From NCBI RefSeq assembly GCF_001653235.2, contig NC_035792.1:4712001-4776000 (forward strand): 64,000 nt of DNA, given 5' to 3'. Positions 1 to 11,151 of this stretch are shown here, one piece after another (positions within the stretch are counted from its first letter, which is position 1; every line of letters begins with the position of its first letter). A model generated the notes under the pieces. It worked only from the letters and a program-made list of their open reading frames with translations, was not told where the DNA came from and did not search any database. This stretch comes from Pochonia chlamydosporia 170 (lineage: Eukaryota > Ascomycota > Sordariomycetes > Hypocreales > Clavicipitaceae). Both the position numbers and the translations under genes were made by a program.

Positions 1-1293
1 TCCCATCGATCCATCGATCCATTGATCCATTGATCCGTCGTGGCACCACTCACTCGTTCAATCCCTCACTCACTCCGTGCTAGACACTTCAGCTTCAAAT
101 GACGCATTCTTCGCTCGGGTTTGACACCAATGCAAGACCCTTATTTGTGTCACGCCAAACTGTCAGTTTGTCTGTTCCGTACCAACATTTGACTCTAATC
201 GAATAAACGTCCGCGTATGTTCCAGCCCCCAGAGACCACTCCTCCAACCCCCATGCCATGTCCACATATTGTCTGTCTCACATCTTCGCCCTTCGTCAAG
301 ACTTCGCCATTGGCTCCGCATCATTGGGCCAACATTCTAACTTTCTCCTTTAGGTATCTCCCCCCGGTCACTTTGCCTGTCATGTTCCTGATGCCAGCGG
401 GTTGAGACTACGAACGCCACCCTTTTGGGCTTGATACACATACATGGCTCCAGTCTGGCTGGTCTTTCAGTTTGACGCACGCCCCCCGTTCCCACGCTTT
501 TCCAAACGCCAGTCATGGAGACAAAATATGCCAGCTACTGCCGGCTCGTGAATGTGATTCCGTGTGCGTTTGTTTAAAGACACATCTGACCCGCCTCTTC
601 GAAACATGCTGTTGGCATTTGCCCATCGTACACCCTCTTACCGAACACCACAATTGATATAACTACTCTTCCATTCCCTCATCTCATCATTCACGTTCTC
701 TCATCGGTCTACTCAAGCCCTTCCAAGGCTGTCGTTCTCTATCCAAGCCTCTGTTAATTCCGCTTGACTGGTGATAACCAAGTCAGCGTGTCGCTCTTTT
801 AAACAACTACCTCCAAACAAATCTATTGTTCTTGCCGGCGTTCCCATTCTTCAACTTCCCACAGTCTTATCAAATCCAAAGTTGCTTTTTCATCTTGACT
901 ATTTACCTATGGTCTTCTAATAATCAACCACTTCATTTCACCTTCAACCAACTTGTTTTGCTTTTTCCGCACCCGACACACAGGTTTTCTAGATTGGTCT
1001 CGTCCCAGCCTTCCAGGTTTCGAAAACGCCACTTGGTAATCAACCTACTACCTTGATACCTCTTATCGGAGGGTTGGCAAAACAAAAGCAAACAAAGCCA
1101 TTTCTGCAAAACAAACCTGCCGAAGACCTGGACTACCGACGACTGTTCCGAAGCTGGACTCGATTATTTGGAATTTGGCATCATTATCATCTATTTTTAT
1201 CCCATAATAATACCCAAGACATTCTTACATAAAAACCCCCAAACACACGATCAACAAACATCTTCGGATGTTCCAAGCTTAGAGAGTGTTCAT
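1..1293. other. upstream flank and probable long leader of the first gene
   Basis: No ATG-initiated frame here looks like a gene. From about 660 the + strand is rich in C and T with few G, a texture typical of fungal promoters and 5' leaders. It probably holds the promoter and a long leader of the small gene that follows. The left end is cut by the window. Confidence 0.4.
3..34. repeat. 8-bp tandem repeat, four copies
   Basis: Four consecutive copies of an 8-base unit CCATYGAT: two with C and two with T at the fifth position. It lies in the upstream flank of the first small gene. It looks like a simple-sequence tract; no function is visible. Confidence 0.8.
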
Positions 1294-1705
1294 ATGCACG
1301 TCAAGGATAACTTCATCATGCTTTACACGCGTCTTCAAAGCATGCTTCGCGATCGGAGGAGGACCCGACGGGACATTGAGATTGTAAGTCCTCTACGCCG
1401 TTTCTCACAGAAATGCACAACTAACAAAACCAGTCTGCTCCGTTTGATCTGAAACTCGAACCCGTCAACCTTCCCGGTGTTTCTCAAGAAGAGTACGTTG
1501 CATGCACCAGTCACCCACTCCCACCAAAGCTAACAAACGTAGAATCGCCATCCTCCGCGAGAAGGCAGCTGCCTCACGCATCGGTGTCCTCGAACTCCGC
1601 CCCGAATCACCTTCAGAGTATCACAAGATGTCCCGGCCGTCTCCACGACTTCGTCCGGTACAACCTGCCGTCACTGAAGTAGAGACACGGCCATTATGGT
1701 ATTAA
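1294..1705 (+). CDS. small basic hypothetical protein, three exons
   Basis: Three exons join cleanly: 1294-1383, 1434-1492 and 1543-1705. Both introns (50 bp each) have GTAAGT or GTACGT donors, a CTAAC or CTAACA branch-like site and a CAG or TAG acceptor. The product is about 103 residues from the ATG at 1294, or 95 from the in-frame ATG at 1318. The second start opens on MLYTRLQSMLRDRRRTRRD, an Arg-rich helix-like stretch; the C-terminal half is Pro/Arg/Ser-rich and ends LWY. I recognise no domain. The correct splice phases and clean reading frame argue that it is real. Both in-frame ATGs are plausible and I cannot choose firmly. It may be a short regulatory or intrinsically disordered protein; no function is assigned. 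Confidence 0.6.
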
Positions 1706-2069
1706 GCGAACTAGACTAGATGATTATGTGTCAATGCCGGCACGTGTACCAAAATCTCTTTTGTGTCTTGGGCTCGCCGCCAGCGCGGCTGTATAACTTA
1801 TTATACTTGGAACTGGTACAAAAGGAAAATCATGGGAATGCTTGGACAGAATGACTTGTCCATGGAGAATACTTCATATCAGAAGGTTCGGTTCGGGTGG
1901 GTTGGTAACGGAAAAACCAGGTATTTCTGGGTCTAATATCACGTAGTATCGATAATGTCTGCTTGGTTCTGGTAACGAGCAAATTTCAACGTTTTCATTC
2001 AAAACTTCAACATGATTTGCCTTATACAAGTGATCGGTGGTTATATTTTCCTTTGCTGTAATGTATGAA
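1706..2069. other. spacer between convergent 3' ends
   Basis: Lies between the stop of the small + strand gene and the stop of ERG8 on the - strand, so it should hold both 3' UTRs and polyadenylation sites. It is fairly AT-rich and no coding frame is seen. Confidence 0.5.
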
Positions 2070-3473
2070 TCATTGTATCCAGCCAGAATAAATGTCTAGG
2101 TCCTCGCACCGCACTCCCTCCATCTCACCTTTGACATCCAACAACCGAACCTTTGAGTCTTTCTCTTGGCTCCATTTCGCGACCCTCTCCTCAACACGGC
2201 CCTTGGTCTCCTCATCATCCTTCATCAACAGGGCCAGCGCGTCAAACCCTCCAGCCCCAGGAACAACGCCGCCATATACACCCTCCACGGCACTCACCGC
2301 GTCCAACAATTCCGTCTGCGACTCCGGCTCAATCGGCACGTCACTACGCTTCCCCATTTCCCGAATCAGTTCTCTAACTGCGTCCACCGCAGCCGGCACG
2401 TCAGCTACGTTTCCGTCCCTCAACGCAGCGGCAAGTGTCTCGTTTCGCGTCTGAAGCTTATCCCACAACTCGCCAGACACGCTGGCATCCTTGGCCCTCC
2501 ACGCCAGCACCTTTTTGACCATGCCTACCGTCTGACTTCCGCAGTCGACGTCACACATTCGCAGTGCCATGCCGGCCGGCACGCTCAACCCCTCCGTCTG
2601 CACTTCTACATCCCACACCACGCCGTCTACAACGGAGGCCAGTTTCTCGCTGAAGCCGGGCGATCCCGCCTCGGGCAGCTGGCTCAGCAGATCGGGCGAG
2701 AATCTCCTGTACAGACATGATCCGTATACGGCGGCGGCGACGTCGAACCCCGAGCCGACCTTGCCTTGGGCGGCGCAGTGCGCTGCCTGCGCAAGATTGT
2801 GCAGTGTGCGCTTGCCTGAGGATGATGAGATGTCGAATAAGTTCTTGGGGAGGTAGTGGCTGAGCAGGGCGGCCGTCAAAGACGTCACCAGGGCGGCGGA
2901 TGATCCTAGCCCCGTTTTGTTGGCACCGCTAAGCGGCACGGTGAACTTGGAGAAACGCCCCGGTTCACCGTTGGTCGGCGTAGATTGGGAGTAGTAGTCA
3001 TTGTCGGCTAGGACGATGAGACGAGACGGGTTGAGGCTGTGATCAGAGTGCCGGCTCTTGAGGCGGTTGATATACGTGAGGGCGTAGCTGAGCGTTGTTT
3101 CCACAAACGAGTTTTTGCAAATGACGGAACCTCTGTATTTGTTAGTAAGTCCGTCCTTTGAGCATCTCGTCACCGCTCATATCACGGTCAAGGGGATAAC
3201 TTACACCTGCAGCTGCGTAACCTTGATGCCACCCCCTTCCGGGGCCAAGTGATAGCCATATCGCCACTGAGCATCCAGGAATTGCGGGCTGTCCACCATA
3301 ATCTCGTTCAGCTGGACACCCTGGCTGGTGTGAATCTCCCCCGCGATGACATTGATCCTCGCACTGAGACCGAAGACGAGGCCCGTATGCTTTCTGTCGA
3401 GGACGAGGTATCCTCCCGCGAGGAGAACCTTTCCAGGAGCTGAAACAGCAACTGTTGGATGCTTGATTGCCAT
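2070..3473 (-). CDS. ERG8: phosphomevalonate kinase
   Basis: Converts 5-phosphomevalonate to 5-diphosphomevalonate with ATP, the penultimate kinase step of the mevalonate route to sterols and other isoprenoids. Two exons, 3473-3205 and 3132-2070, are separated by a 72-bp intron (donor GTAAGT, acceptor CAG, phase 2) and give 443 residues, normal for the fungal family. The N-terminus carries SAPGKVLLAGGYLVLD (residues 11-26). The GHMP-kinase ATP-binding glycine/serine loop KTGLGSSAAL is at about 162-171, and the C-terminal GHMP motif PGAGGFDALALL is present. The ATG at 3473 is chosen because family members start just before the SAPGK motif; the in-frame GTG further upstream is unlikely. The only GHMP kinase I see in the window. 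Single conserved copy expected, essential in yeast. Confidence 0.95.
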
Positions 3474-4359
3474 GGCTGGGTTGCTCACTGGTACGTGAGG
3501 TACAGATATGTGAAGCTATTCTTTGGGCACTGATGAGGGGTCGTAGTTGTCTTAGAGTCGGGAGAATTTTCAGACAGAATAACCGCACGGGAACCTGTGC
3601 GAAAGCAGGACAGGAACTAGATCAATGCCAATCCAGAGCTTAAAGGGAGCTCGAGGGAAATTGATGGGACTTCACGGATGTATCGTGACGTATGAACGGT
3701 GGCATGATCGGTAAACTTAATTCGGTCTTCAGGCTTCTCGAGCTATCACCTTGTGGGAAGCTCAGGGGTGGGGCAGCGACCTACAGTGCCGAGTTGGGCA
3801 TCCTTCATATATTCACACAGTACATCACAACAGCAACTCATCATGATGAGACAGTTGCTCACCCTCAAAGGCTTCACTATGCCAGGTAGCAGCATTGATT
3901 TGGCAAAGGTATTAGATCTTTATTTTCTCGATCTATATAGTACAAGCAACAGGATCATATCCCTGCTCTATCGTAGCCGCCCCATTCCTGTATTGCCACG
4001 ATGACCCAAACCCCCCTTTGACCCAAATGCTGCTTCTCAAATGGCTTTTTATATCATGCCGAGTGGAGTGTGTCTATAAGTGGGTGACCGCCCACAGAAA
4101 TCCGATGCCAATTCGTACCCTTTGTACGCCTGGGCCTGTCCAGAGGCCTCTGTATTTTGAACCGAAATACCAAATAACGCCATGCCGATATAAATGCAAT
4201 CCAAAACCAATACTTGCAAAACAGGCACCGAGCCTCATTAAGACATTTGCGACACCCCATAAACACCTCTCAACAAATGCAATAGGGTATCAAAACAAGA
4301 GGCTCAACAAACAAAGGAAAAGTTCAACCACTCAAATCACCCCTCCAACTAAAAGAAAC
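3474..4359. other. ERG8 promoter and PPR-gene 3' region
   Basis: Contains the upstream region of ERG8 (right-hand side of its ATG on the - strand) and the 3' UTR of the PPR gene whose stop is at 4360. No ATG-started frame with gene-like properties is seen; the short open frames carry no recognisable motif. Confidence 0.5.
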
Positions 4360-7300
4360 CTACTCCATGGGAGCTTCCTGGCCACCACCAAGGAGCTCCA
4401 AAACCTTGTTCACCACAGCACTGGGGTAGCCACGAGTGAGCATCTCACCGACGACAGCCTTGGCCTGGTCGCGTTGCTCAACAGCCAGGTAAGCCCTGGT
4501 CATAGCTTCGTAGGTACTTGGCTCACGCTTCTCACGAACAACGGTATCGTAGATATTCTGTGCCTTACTGATGTTCTTTTGGGCGGCCCAGCCGTGAATC
4601 AAGGTATTGGCGATATATGGCGTAAGCTCAACGCGCTTCTGTCGCATCTGAGCAAGGAGAGGTTCGGTATCCGCTACCTGGTGATTGGCAACCATGGACT
4701 CGAACAGCGCTTGGTACAAGCTAGCATTGACAGGTACCAGAGATTCACGGACAACAGATTCAAACAAAGCCCTGGCTCCCTCCATGTCGTGCAGCACGCA
4801 GCCGCGAGCATGGATGAGTGAGGCGTAGTGAACAGGCTCTGGCTGACCAGTAGCGCGGATTGTCTCCAAGACTTTCTCGGCGGCAGGCATATCGACAGGC
4901 TCCAGCGTGGCATGGGTGTCGATGAGAAGCTTGAAGGTGTGAGAAGTAGGTGCAATGCCCTTAGCCTTCATGCGCTCGTAGTAAGAAAGAACCTTGGCCT
5001 TGTCACGCTTGGTAGTGAGGAAGAATTGCATCATGCTGTTGTACGGGGCGGGACGAGCCTTGTAATTGGGCATCGCCTCCATCTCGTCAAACAGCTCCTC
5101 AGCAAACTTCTCGTCACTGACGCGGCAGAGAGCATTGACAATGGTTCCGTACGTAACTGAAGTTGGCTTGATTCCCAAGGCCCTCATCTCAGCAAAGTAG
5201 AACAGGCAATCGTCGATGCGACGGGCCTTTCCCAGCTTGCCAATCAGAGCATTGTAGAGGAAAGAGCTGGGCTCAACGCCCTCGGTCTTGGCCCTGTGGA
5301 AGATTCGGACAGCCTCGGAGGCTTCATCAAAAGTTTTGGTGGAGTCCTTCAAGGTAGTAATGTAGAGACCGAATGTGTTGGCGGATGGGGTAGCTCCCAT
5401 TTCCAAGAGTTCCTGATGGTACTGCTCAGCGCGGCCACGGTTGCCCATGGTTAGGCAAGCACCGACCATAGCGTCAAGAATGGAAGACCAGCCATATCGC
5501 ACAATAGCATACTGAGGCATCAAGGGCATGTCAGTGCGGGCCATGGCAAGAATGTCATGACACAGATCCATCTTGCCATCCCGCGCAGCAGCAGAGATCA
5601 GTTTCGCATAGGTGATGTAGCGAGGGTGGCGACCAGCACGGCGGATGTTGCGGAAACGCCCGAGAGCCTCACTCAATCGAGAACCCTTGCGGCCGTGGCC
5701 TCCTTCCAGGTCATCGGCAATGAGGGAAGATCCTTTGAAATCTGTGTTATGCGCATATGGGTCGAAGCTGTCTTCGAAGCTGGAAACAGAAGGGGTTGAC
5801 AGGAAGGGAGAACCATTGAGAGTCTGGGGTGGCATTGTCGACATCTGAGATGCCATTTCACGAGGGTCGCTGATGCTGCGGCTTTCCATGTAGTGATGGA
5901 TGAAATCAACGCCTTCGTCAATCTCTCCAGCCAGCTGAGCCTGAGCCTCAGCATCCGACACGCGAATCCTCTGGAACATCATCTCGGCCTGCGCGAGGCC
6001 TTCAGCGACCTGTCCAGAGCCGATCAGGGCCACCGCATACATCGCAGTAGGCTCAATGAAATCAACAGTAGCCTTGATCTCAGGATTGCTCAGTGTGTGC
6101 CAGTACTTGGTAGCAGCAGCAACATCACCAGCTCGCACGCTCATAGCCAAGAGGGCCATAGTGGGCGTGACAAGAGCCTCCGGATCAGCAACAATGTTGC
6201 CGTACGCCTCGATGGCGGTGACGCTGTCATTGTGATCAGCCGCGACAGTGGCGATGCTGCACATGGCTTGGGATCGCGACTCGGCTTCGACAGACTGTGC
6301 CCATTGGAAGGCTTCCTGGTAAATACCTCGGGAGATGAAGCCCTTGACGAAGCCAGTGCTGACCAAAGCGTCCTTGATGTCAGCAGCCCGAACTCCGTAT
6401 TCCTTGACGATCTTCTGGAAGAACTTCATGGCACCTTCGATCTTGTCCGAAATGACATATGCGTTGATCACGGCAGCGTAAACTTCGGAGTCCACGCGGT
6501 CATGCAATGTCACCTCGCCACCATCCTGTGCGACGGCCAGGCTGCGGTACTCATTGTAGCATTCAACAGCACTGACGAGGTCACCACGTTTGGCAAAGGC
6601 GGTGATCATCGTAGGGAAAATGGAGGCGAATGGAACCGTCTTGGTCGATTCCATGTGTTCGAAAAGCCGAAGCATATCGGAGACACGGCCAGACTCAGCG
6701 CAGGCGCAAATCAGCTGGTGGTATGTCTCAGAGGAGTACAGAGCGGCATCGACCGCAACGGAAGAATCGAACAGCTTGATAGCAAGGTCAAGTCTGTCAT
6801 CCTCGCAGAGGATGGCGTGTTCGAGCTCGTGAGAGGCAAGCATGAACTTACCAGCCTCGTCCATGCCACCAAATCGTTGACGCTTGTCCTCCAATGCCGC
6901 CTTCATCTGGGAGACTTCCACAGATCGAGAGGCCAAGAGACCAACAAGGATATCGTACGTCTCATTGTCGGGAGAAATTCGGCGACGGATCATGTCAGCG
7001 TAGACGTCAAGAGCCTTGGACACGATTTCAATCTTCTTGCTGGGGATATGAATGGCAGCCACGAGTAGAGCATTGTACGCGCTAGCAATGGGTTTGACGC
7101 CCGTCGCAAGCATAGCCTCGAACACGGCAGGAATCTCAGCATATCGGCCGGCTTCAGAGAGTTTGAAGAGATGGTCCGCGTAAGACTGTGATTGGCGATC
7201 GACATCCGGCGGAGACGTGCGAGCAATAGCTGGAGACTTGGCTCTCTCGCCTACAGGTGATCGGGTCCTAGAAAGAGGCAACGAAGATGATTGTCCCACT

Positions 7301-7848
7301 ACAGGCGCATTTTCAGCAGCCTCTAGGAGCTTCCGCGCTTCGAGCTCTCGAGAGAGCGCAGCGTCAATGTGTGCCAGGGCAGCCTGGTCTTCTGCAGAAA
7401 TGGCAGAGTGGGTTTCCGAGGCGGCGGCGGCCTCGGACTCGGCGGCGACGGCATCCTCATGCTGGAGGACAGTGGCGGCGCTGGGCTTCCACTCGATAGA
7501 CTTGGGAAAATCAAACTGTGACCATTCCTTGTCAAGTTCACCATTGGCCTGCTTGTTCTGCAATGCCTCGAAATAGGCCTCTAAGGGTAAAGAAGTCGCA
7601 ACATTTTTCTGATCGGAAAGGCCACCGGCGCGATCGGAGTGGAAAGCCGAATGAAGCTGAAAGGTGGAAAGACGACCGAGTCTGTTGGTATGGCGGCGCC
7701 CGAAGACAGGACGGTTCTGCGAGTTGAGAACGTGTGGGTGAGTAGCAGCTACGACAGACTGAGCGTAGCCGTGGGTAGTGATAGATTTTGCGAATGTAGA
7801 TCCTTGACGGATGAAATTCGAGTACAACGAGGAATAGATGGTGGGCAT
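4360..7848 (-). CDS. large pentatricopeptide repeat protein, probably mitochondrial
   Basis: A single exon of 1162 residues. The first 60 or so residues are rich in Ser, Thr, Arg and His and poor in acidic residues, as in a mitochondrial presequence. Degenerate helical-hairpin repeats start near residue 220 (a VFEAMLATGVKP-type repeat end) and a clearer C-terminal array covers about 801-1145, with motifs such as YNALIGKLGKARRIDD and YFAEMRALGIKPTS that match the 35-residue PPR consensus. The linker around 640-730 is Ser/Pro-rich. Fungal PPR proteins of this size bind organellar transcripts; Neurospora CYA-5 and yeast Pet309 (cytochrome oxidase subunit 1 expression) are of this type. Assignment to that exact role is inference, so no symbol is given. 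The start at 7848 has a suitable context, and no intron is needed. Confidence 0.9.
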   Translation of the reverse strand: MPTIYSSLYSNFIRQGSTFAKSITTHGYAQSVVAATHPHVLNSQNRPVFGRRHTNRLGRLSTFQLHSAFHSDRAGGLSDQKNVATSLPLEAYFEALQNKQANGELDKEWSQFDFPKSIEWKPSAATVLQHEDAVAAESEAAAASETHSAISAEDQAALAHIDAALSRELEARKLLEAAENAPVVGQSSSLPLSRTRSPVGERAKSPAIARTSPPDVDRQSQSYADHLFKLSEAGRYAEIPAVFEAMLATGVKPIASAYNALLVAAIHIPSKKIEIVSKALDVYADMIRRRISPDNETYDILVGLLASRSVEVSQMKAALEDKRQRFGGMDEAGKFMLASHELEHAILCEDDRLDLAIKLFDSSVAVDAALYSSETYHQLICACAESGRVSDMLRLFEHMESTKTVPFASIFPTMITAFAKRGDLVSAVECYNEYRSLAVAQDGGEVTLHDRVDSEVYAAVINAYVISDKIEGAMKFFQKIVKEYGVRAADIKDALVSTGFVKGFISRGIYQEAFQWAQSVEAESRSQAMCSIATVAADHNDSVTAIEAYGNIVADPEALVTPTMALLAMSVRAGDVAAATKYWHTLSNPEIKATVDFIEPTAMYAVALIGSGQVAEGLAQAEMMFQRIRVSDAEAQAQLAGEIDEGVDFIHHYMESRSISDPREMASQMSTMPPQTLNGSPFLSTPSVSSFEDSFDPYAHNTDFKGSSLIADDLEGGHGRKGSRLSEALGRFRNIRRAGRHPRYITYAKLISAAARDGKMDLCHDILAMARTDMPLMPQYAIVRYGWSSILDAMVGACLTMGNRGRAEQYHQELLEMGATPSANTFGLYITTLKDSTKTFDEASEAVRIFHRAKTEGVEPSSFLYNALIGKLGKARRIDDCLFYFAEMRALGIKPTSVTYGTIVNALCRVSDEKFAEELFDEMEAMPNYKARPAPYNSMMQFFLTTKRDKAKVLSYYERMKAKGIAPTSHTFKLLIDTHATLEPVDMPAAEKVLETIRATGQPEPVHYASLIHARGCVLHDMEGARALFESVVRESLVPVNASLYQALFESMVANHQVADTEPLLAQMRQKRVELTPYIANTLIHGWAAQKNISKAQNIYDTVVREKREPSTYEAMTRAYLAVEQRDQAKAVVGEMLTRGYPSAVVNKVLELLGGGQEAPME

Positions 7849-10800
7849 TTAGATGACACCTGGGGGGGAAGGAGACTATAGTCCGGAGTTAGCAAACAAC
7901 GTTGTTGGTTAACATGAGCGTGACATGTAAAGTATGCCTGAGGTCGCCGAAGGAGGGAGAGCTGTGGGAAGGGATGAAAAACGGCGCCGTGCAACTTTCT
8001 TTGTGGCAGTTGCCAGAGCCAAAACTAAAAACCGGCACGTGGAACAGTATGAAGATGGAGGTGTTTAACATACGGGGAGATTAAAAAATAACGTCGATTG
8101 CAGGTTCATTTGACAGCGAGCTAAGCCGTCAAACGAACGCGCGGTCCAGGTGAAGTAAAATGGTGGATGTTGGTGGATTAAGAAGAGGTAAAGAAGGGAA
8201 AGAAATGCCAAAAGGATGCGACGTTTTGGCCTTGTGGTGTTTGGTGTGGGCAAAAAATCTCGATGTGAGTAATGAATGGGATGTGGGAAAATTGGCCTGG
8301 GCGACGGGGAGCGAGGTACGATGTAATAAGGCGTCAAGGTGTGGGGAGGGCGGCCGGCTTTGAAGTCCCAAGGCCAAGTCTCTTTCTACACAAACGGGGC
8401 AGAGCGGGTCCAATTGCAGTGGAAGGCTAGGGAAAGGAGGGATGGAAGGGTCAACACGGACGGATAGGATAGGGGACTTCTAACGGAACGTTTTTGTCTT
8501 GGGGTTGTCTGGCGTACATCCAGTCAACCAGCCCATGCATCCACCCAACTGTCCGGCCACGCTAACTTTACGGCGTCGGTCCCTCTGAGCAGGCAATGTG
8601 TGCTTCCACAGTCCAATCAACAGCCAGTTGCGCCTGAGGACTTCGATACCATCATGCTGGTCATTACATATCAATCTGCTCTGGTCTCTCTTGTCCTGCA
8701 CAGAATGAGTGGGTGTGCTGCTCATCCTCACCTCGGCGCCATCTCCACTGCGGAGGACACAATTGTGGCCCCTGGCATCATCCATTTGCGTCCAAGTTGA
8801 GTCTGGTTTTGCTCGCCTCGCAACTCTCGACGTAAGGCCGTTAAAGCCCGTCAAAATCGGATGCAACTTACAACGGCGCAAGTATAGCCTACTCGGAGAT
8901 AATGAAGCGCGTACAATTAATTAGAGGCTTCTAAAGTTCTTCGATGGCTGGGAGCTGCCCAGTACTGCTCTGTATAATTTACTTATTCCTGGCAAGCTCA
9001 GACCGGCTACTACTAATACGGCACCAGCAGCACAACACAGCACAGACAAGGCACAGGCAGGGACTGGGTCCGAGGCCTCGCTGCCGTGACTCATTTACGT
9101 CAAGTTGCTTCTGATGAATTTACCGAAACTACGGAGCACACTGCAACTGCCAAATGCAAGTCGTCATTGTATCTTTTTTTTACCCCTTGTCATCTCACCT
9201 TGCTCCCGTCTGTACCCATTTGCCATTTTCTTCGTATGGTGCAATGAATGACAAAACAAAGTACACGTCCAGAATAGGTCGTTACTGTAACACGCGGATT
9301 GAACAAAAAGCCCGAACGCCAATCTGTCCAGCTTTCGGACAGATTCATTGCAGTTGCCCTATGAACAATGCCATGTTGTCCTCTTCAACTTGTGCCAGAC
9401 ACCAACATGCCCTGGTCGATTGCACACGCGACAGCCCCAGGCCGCCAGGCATACGTGCGCGTCGACGCTGAGGATGACGAAAATGCTGGCAATTGAAAGC
9501 CACCATGGCGCAGGGCAAACTTGTGTGTGAGGGCCTCCATCCACACCATCGAGAAGAAACCGGCCATGGGCACAAGGGAGCCCTTGCTCTTCCACATCGT
9601 TGACTCCATGCTGGTGGAGGCAAAGGAAGAAGCCGGAAATGCTAGCGCCCGCCTGTCAGCCTGTCGGGAAGCACCCAATGGAAGCCCATGGCAGAAAATG
9701 GCACCCATCATGGGGCTGTCAATATGCCTTCACCCAAAGTTGTCCATGATGAGCCTGGTGCCATGCCTCCATGCCAGTCTTGTTATGAACTTCCTGGGAA
9801 ATCTCCAGCGGGGACCGATGGCCCTTTTCATTCTCACCAGACCACTGTAATTTCAGGTAATTGTCAGGTCAAGGCTATGCACCAGGTTCAAGGGGGTATC
9901 GACAACCATGCAGCTGGTTTTCATTCCAAACAACACGCAAAAAATAGAAAAAAGGAAATGGCACGTTCGCTCACATCCATCACTCAATTCCCAAAAGGAT
10001 CAAATTTTCCTGGAACGACCTTGGCACCACTGACTGCAAAAGAAACCATAATATGCGCGAAAAGCAATTGCTGTTTTGGTTCTGTATCCTCTCGTAATAT
10101 TTGATGGATGTATTGGTCCATGTTTGGTGGAGGTTGACGGGTGCTGCTGCCGCCTGGCATGTGCAGGTTAAGGCTGGGGCCTTCTAAATCCAACCCATCA
10201 CCAACTAACGGCACCCATCAGTGCCACAAATACCGCCCTGGCGCCCTGAAACTGTCGATGCAGGTCACTACGAGCTGCCGTTTAGCGGGCCAAGACCGCC
10301 AATCTGGTGTCAAGTTTGTCCATTCCCAGTTGATCGGCCTGTTTTTTTACCATCACATGGCCTGCAGCACGAAAATCTCCCGTCATGACACTCGGATGAC
10401 CCGGAGACCTGAGGATCCCAGGCTGACGGGACTACCCCAAGCCACTTTTCTCTGCGTTCCAAAGTTCTTCGCAAATCTTCTCCTTGAGTCGCCGAACCCA
10501 CCACATCTGTCGGTCTTTTCAGAAACCCGGGCCCGATAGGTCATCTTTGGTCCGTCAATTAGGATCGATATGATTGCAGCTCGTACCCGAGTGAGCTCGG
10601 AATTAGGCCAACATCCAGGAATCGAGATGCGGTTTGCAACTTGGGGAGTTTGGATTACCCCGCGAGATCAGATATGGAATATTTGCCAAAATTCCATGGC
10701 ATCAACAACGGACCTTGAAGAGTACTTTCTGTATTTCATATGCGTGAAATGGTCCAGTCTGCGAATGGCTCGACGTTGATAGTGTTCGACCAAGCTTTGC

Positions 10801-11151
10801 GGTTGACTGACTTGTGCTGAAACGTGGCATATCAATCGTAGTCGCATTCTCCCATCAAATTTCATAGTCTCTTGGCATTCAAACAGCCGCCCCTGCGTAA
10901 ATCGATCAAAGTATACGAAGAACTTCATGAGGCATATCAATCTGCCTTGTCCATGCTTTCATGCCTCAGACCACCATGGACAAAAGTCTGGTACGCATGT
11001 GGCGCGAGTGGATCTTATCCATCTTATCGATAAGACAAGGATAATGTTCCTGAAAAAAAAAATGCCTGCGACACTGTCGATAGCGGTCTGCTGGTGAATT
11101 TCCAGTTCCAGCCCCACCATTATCAACAATTCAACCTGAAAAGTATCAATC
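7849..11151. other. 3.3 kb spacer between divergent PPR and DBP7 genes
   Basis: Holds the two divergent promoters. The longest open frame with a real ATG is on the - strand, 9711-9385 (108 codons), with fairly G/C-ended codons but no motif; an overlapping frame 9623-9345 argues against either being a gene. No tRNA, transposon remnant or repeat family was recognised. The middle (about 9.3-9.9 kb) could hold a non-coding transcript, but nothing in the sequence proves it. Confidence 0.4.

Noticed and set aside
5893..7068. 391-codon open frame opposite the PPR gene
   Set aside because: It is antisense to a strongly supported gene, has no motif, and mirrors the codon bias of the other strand.
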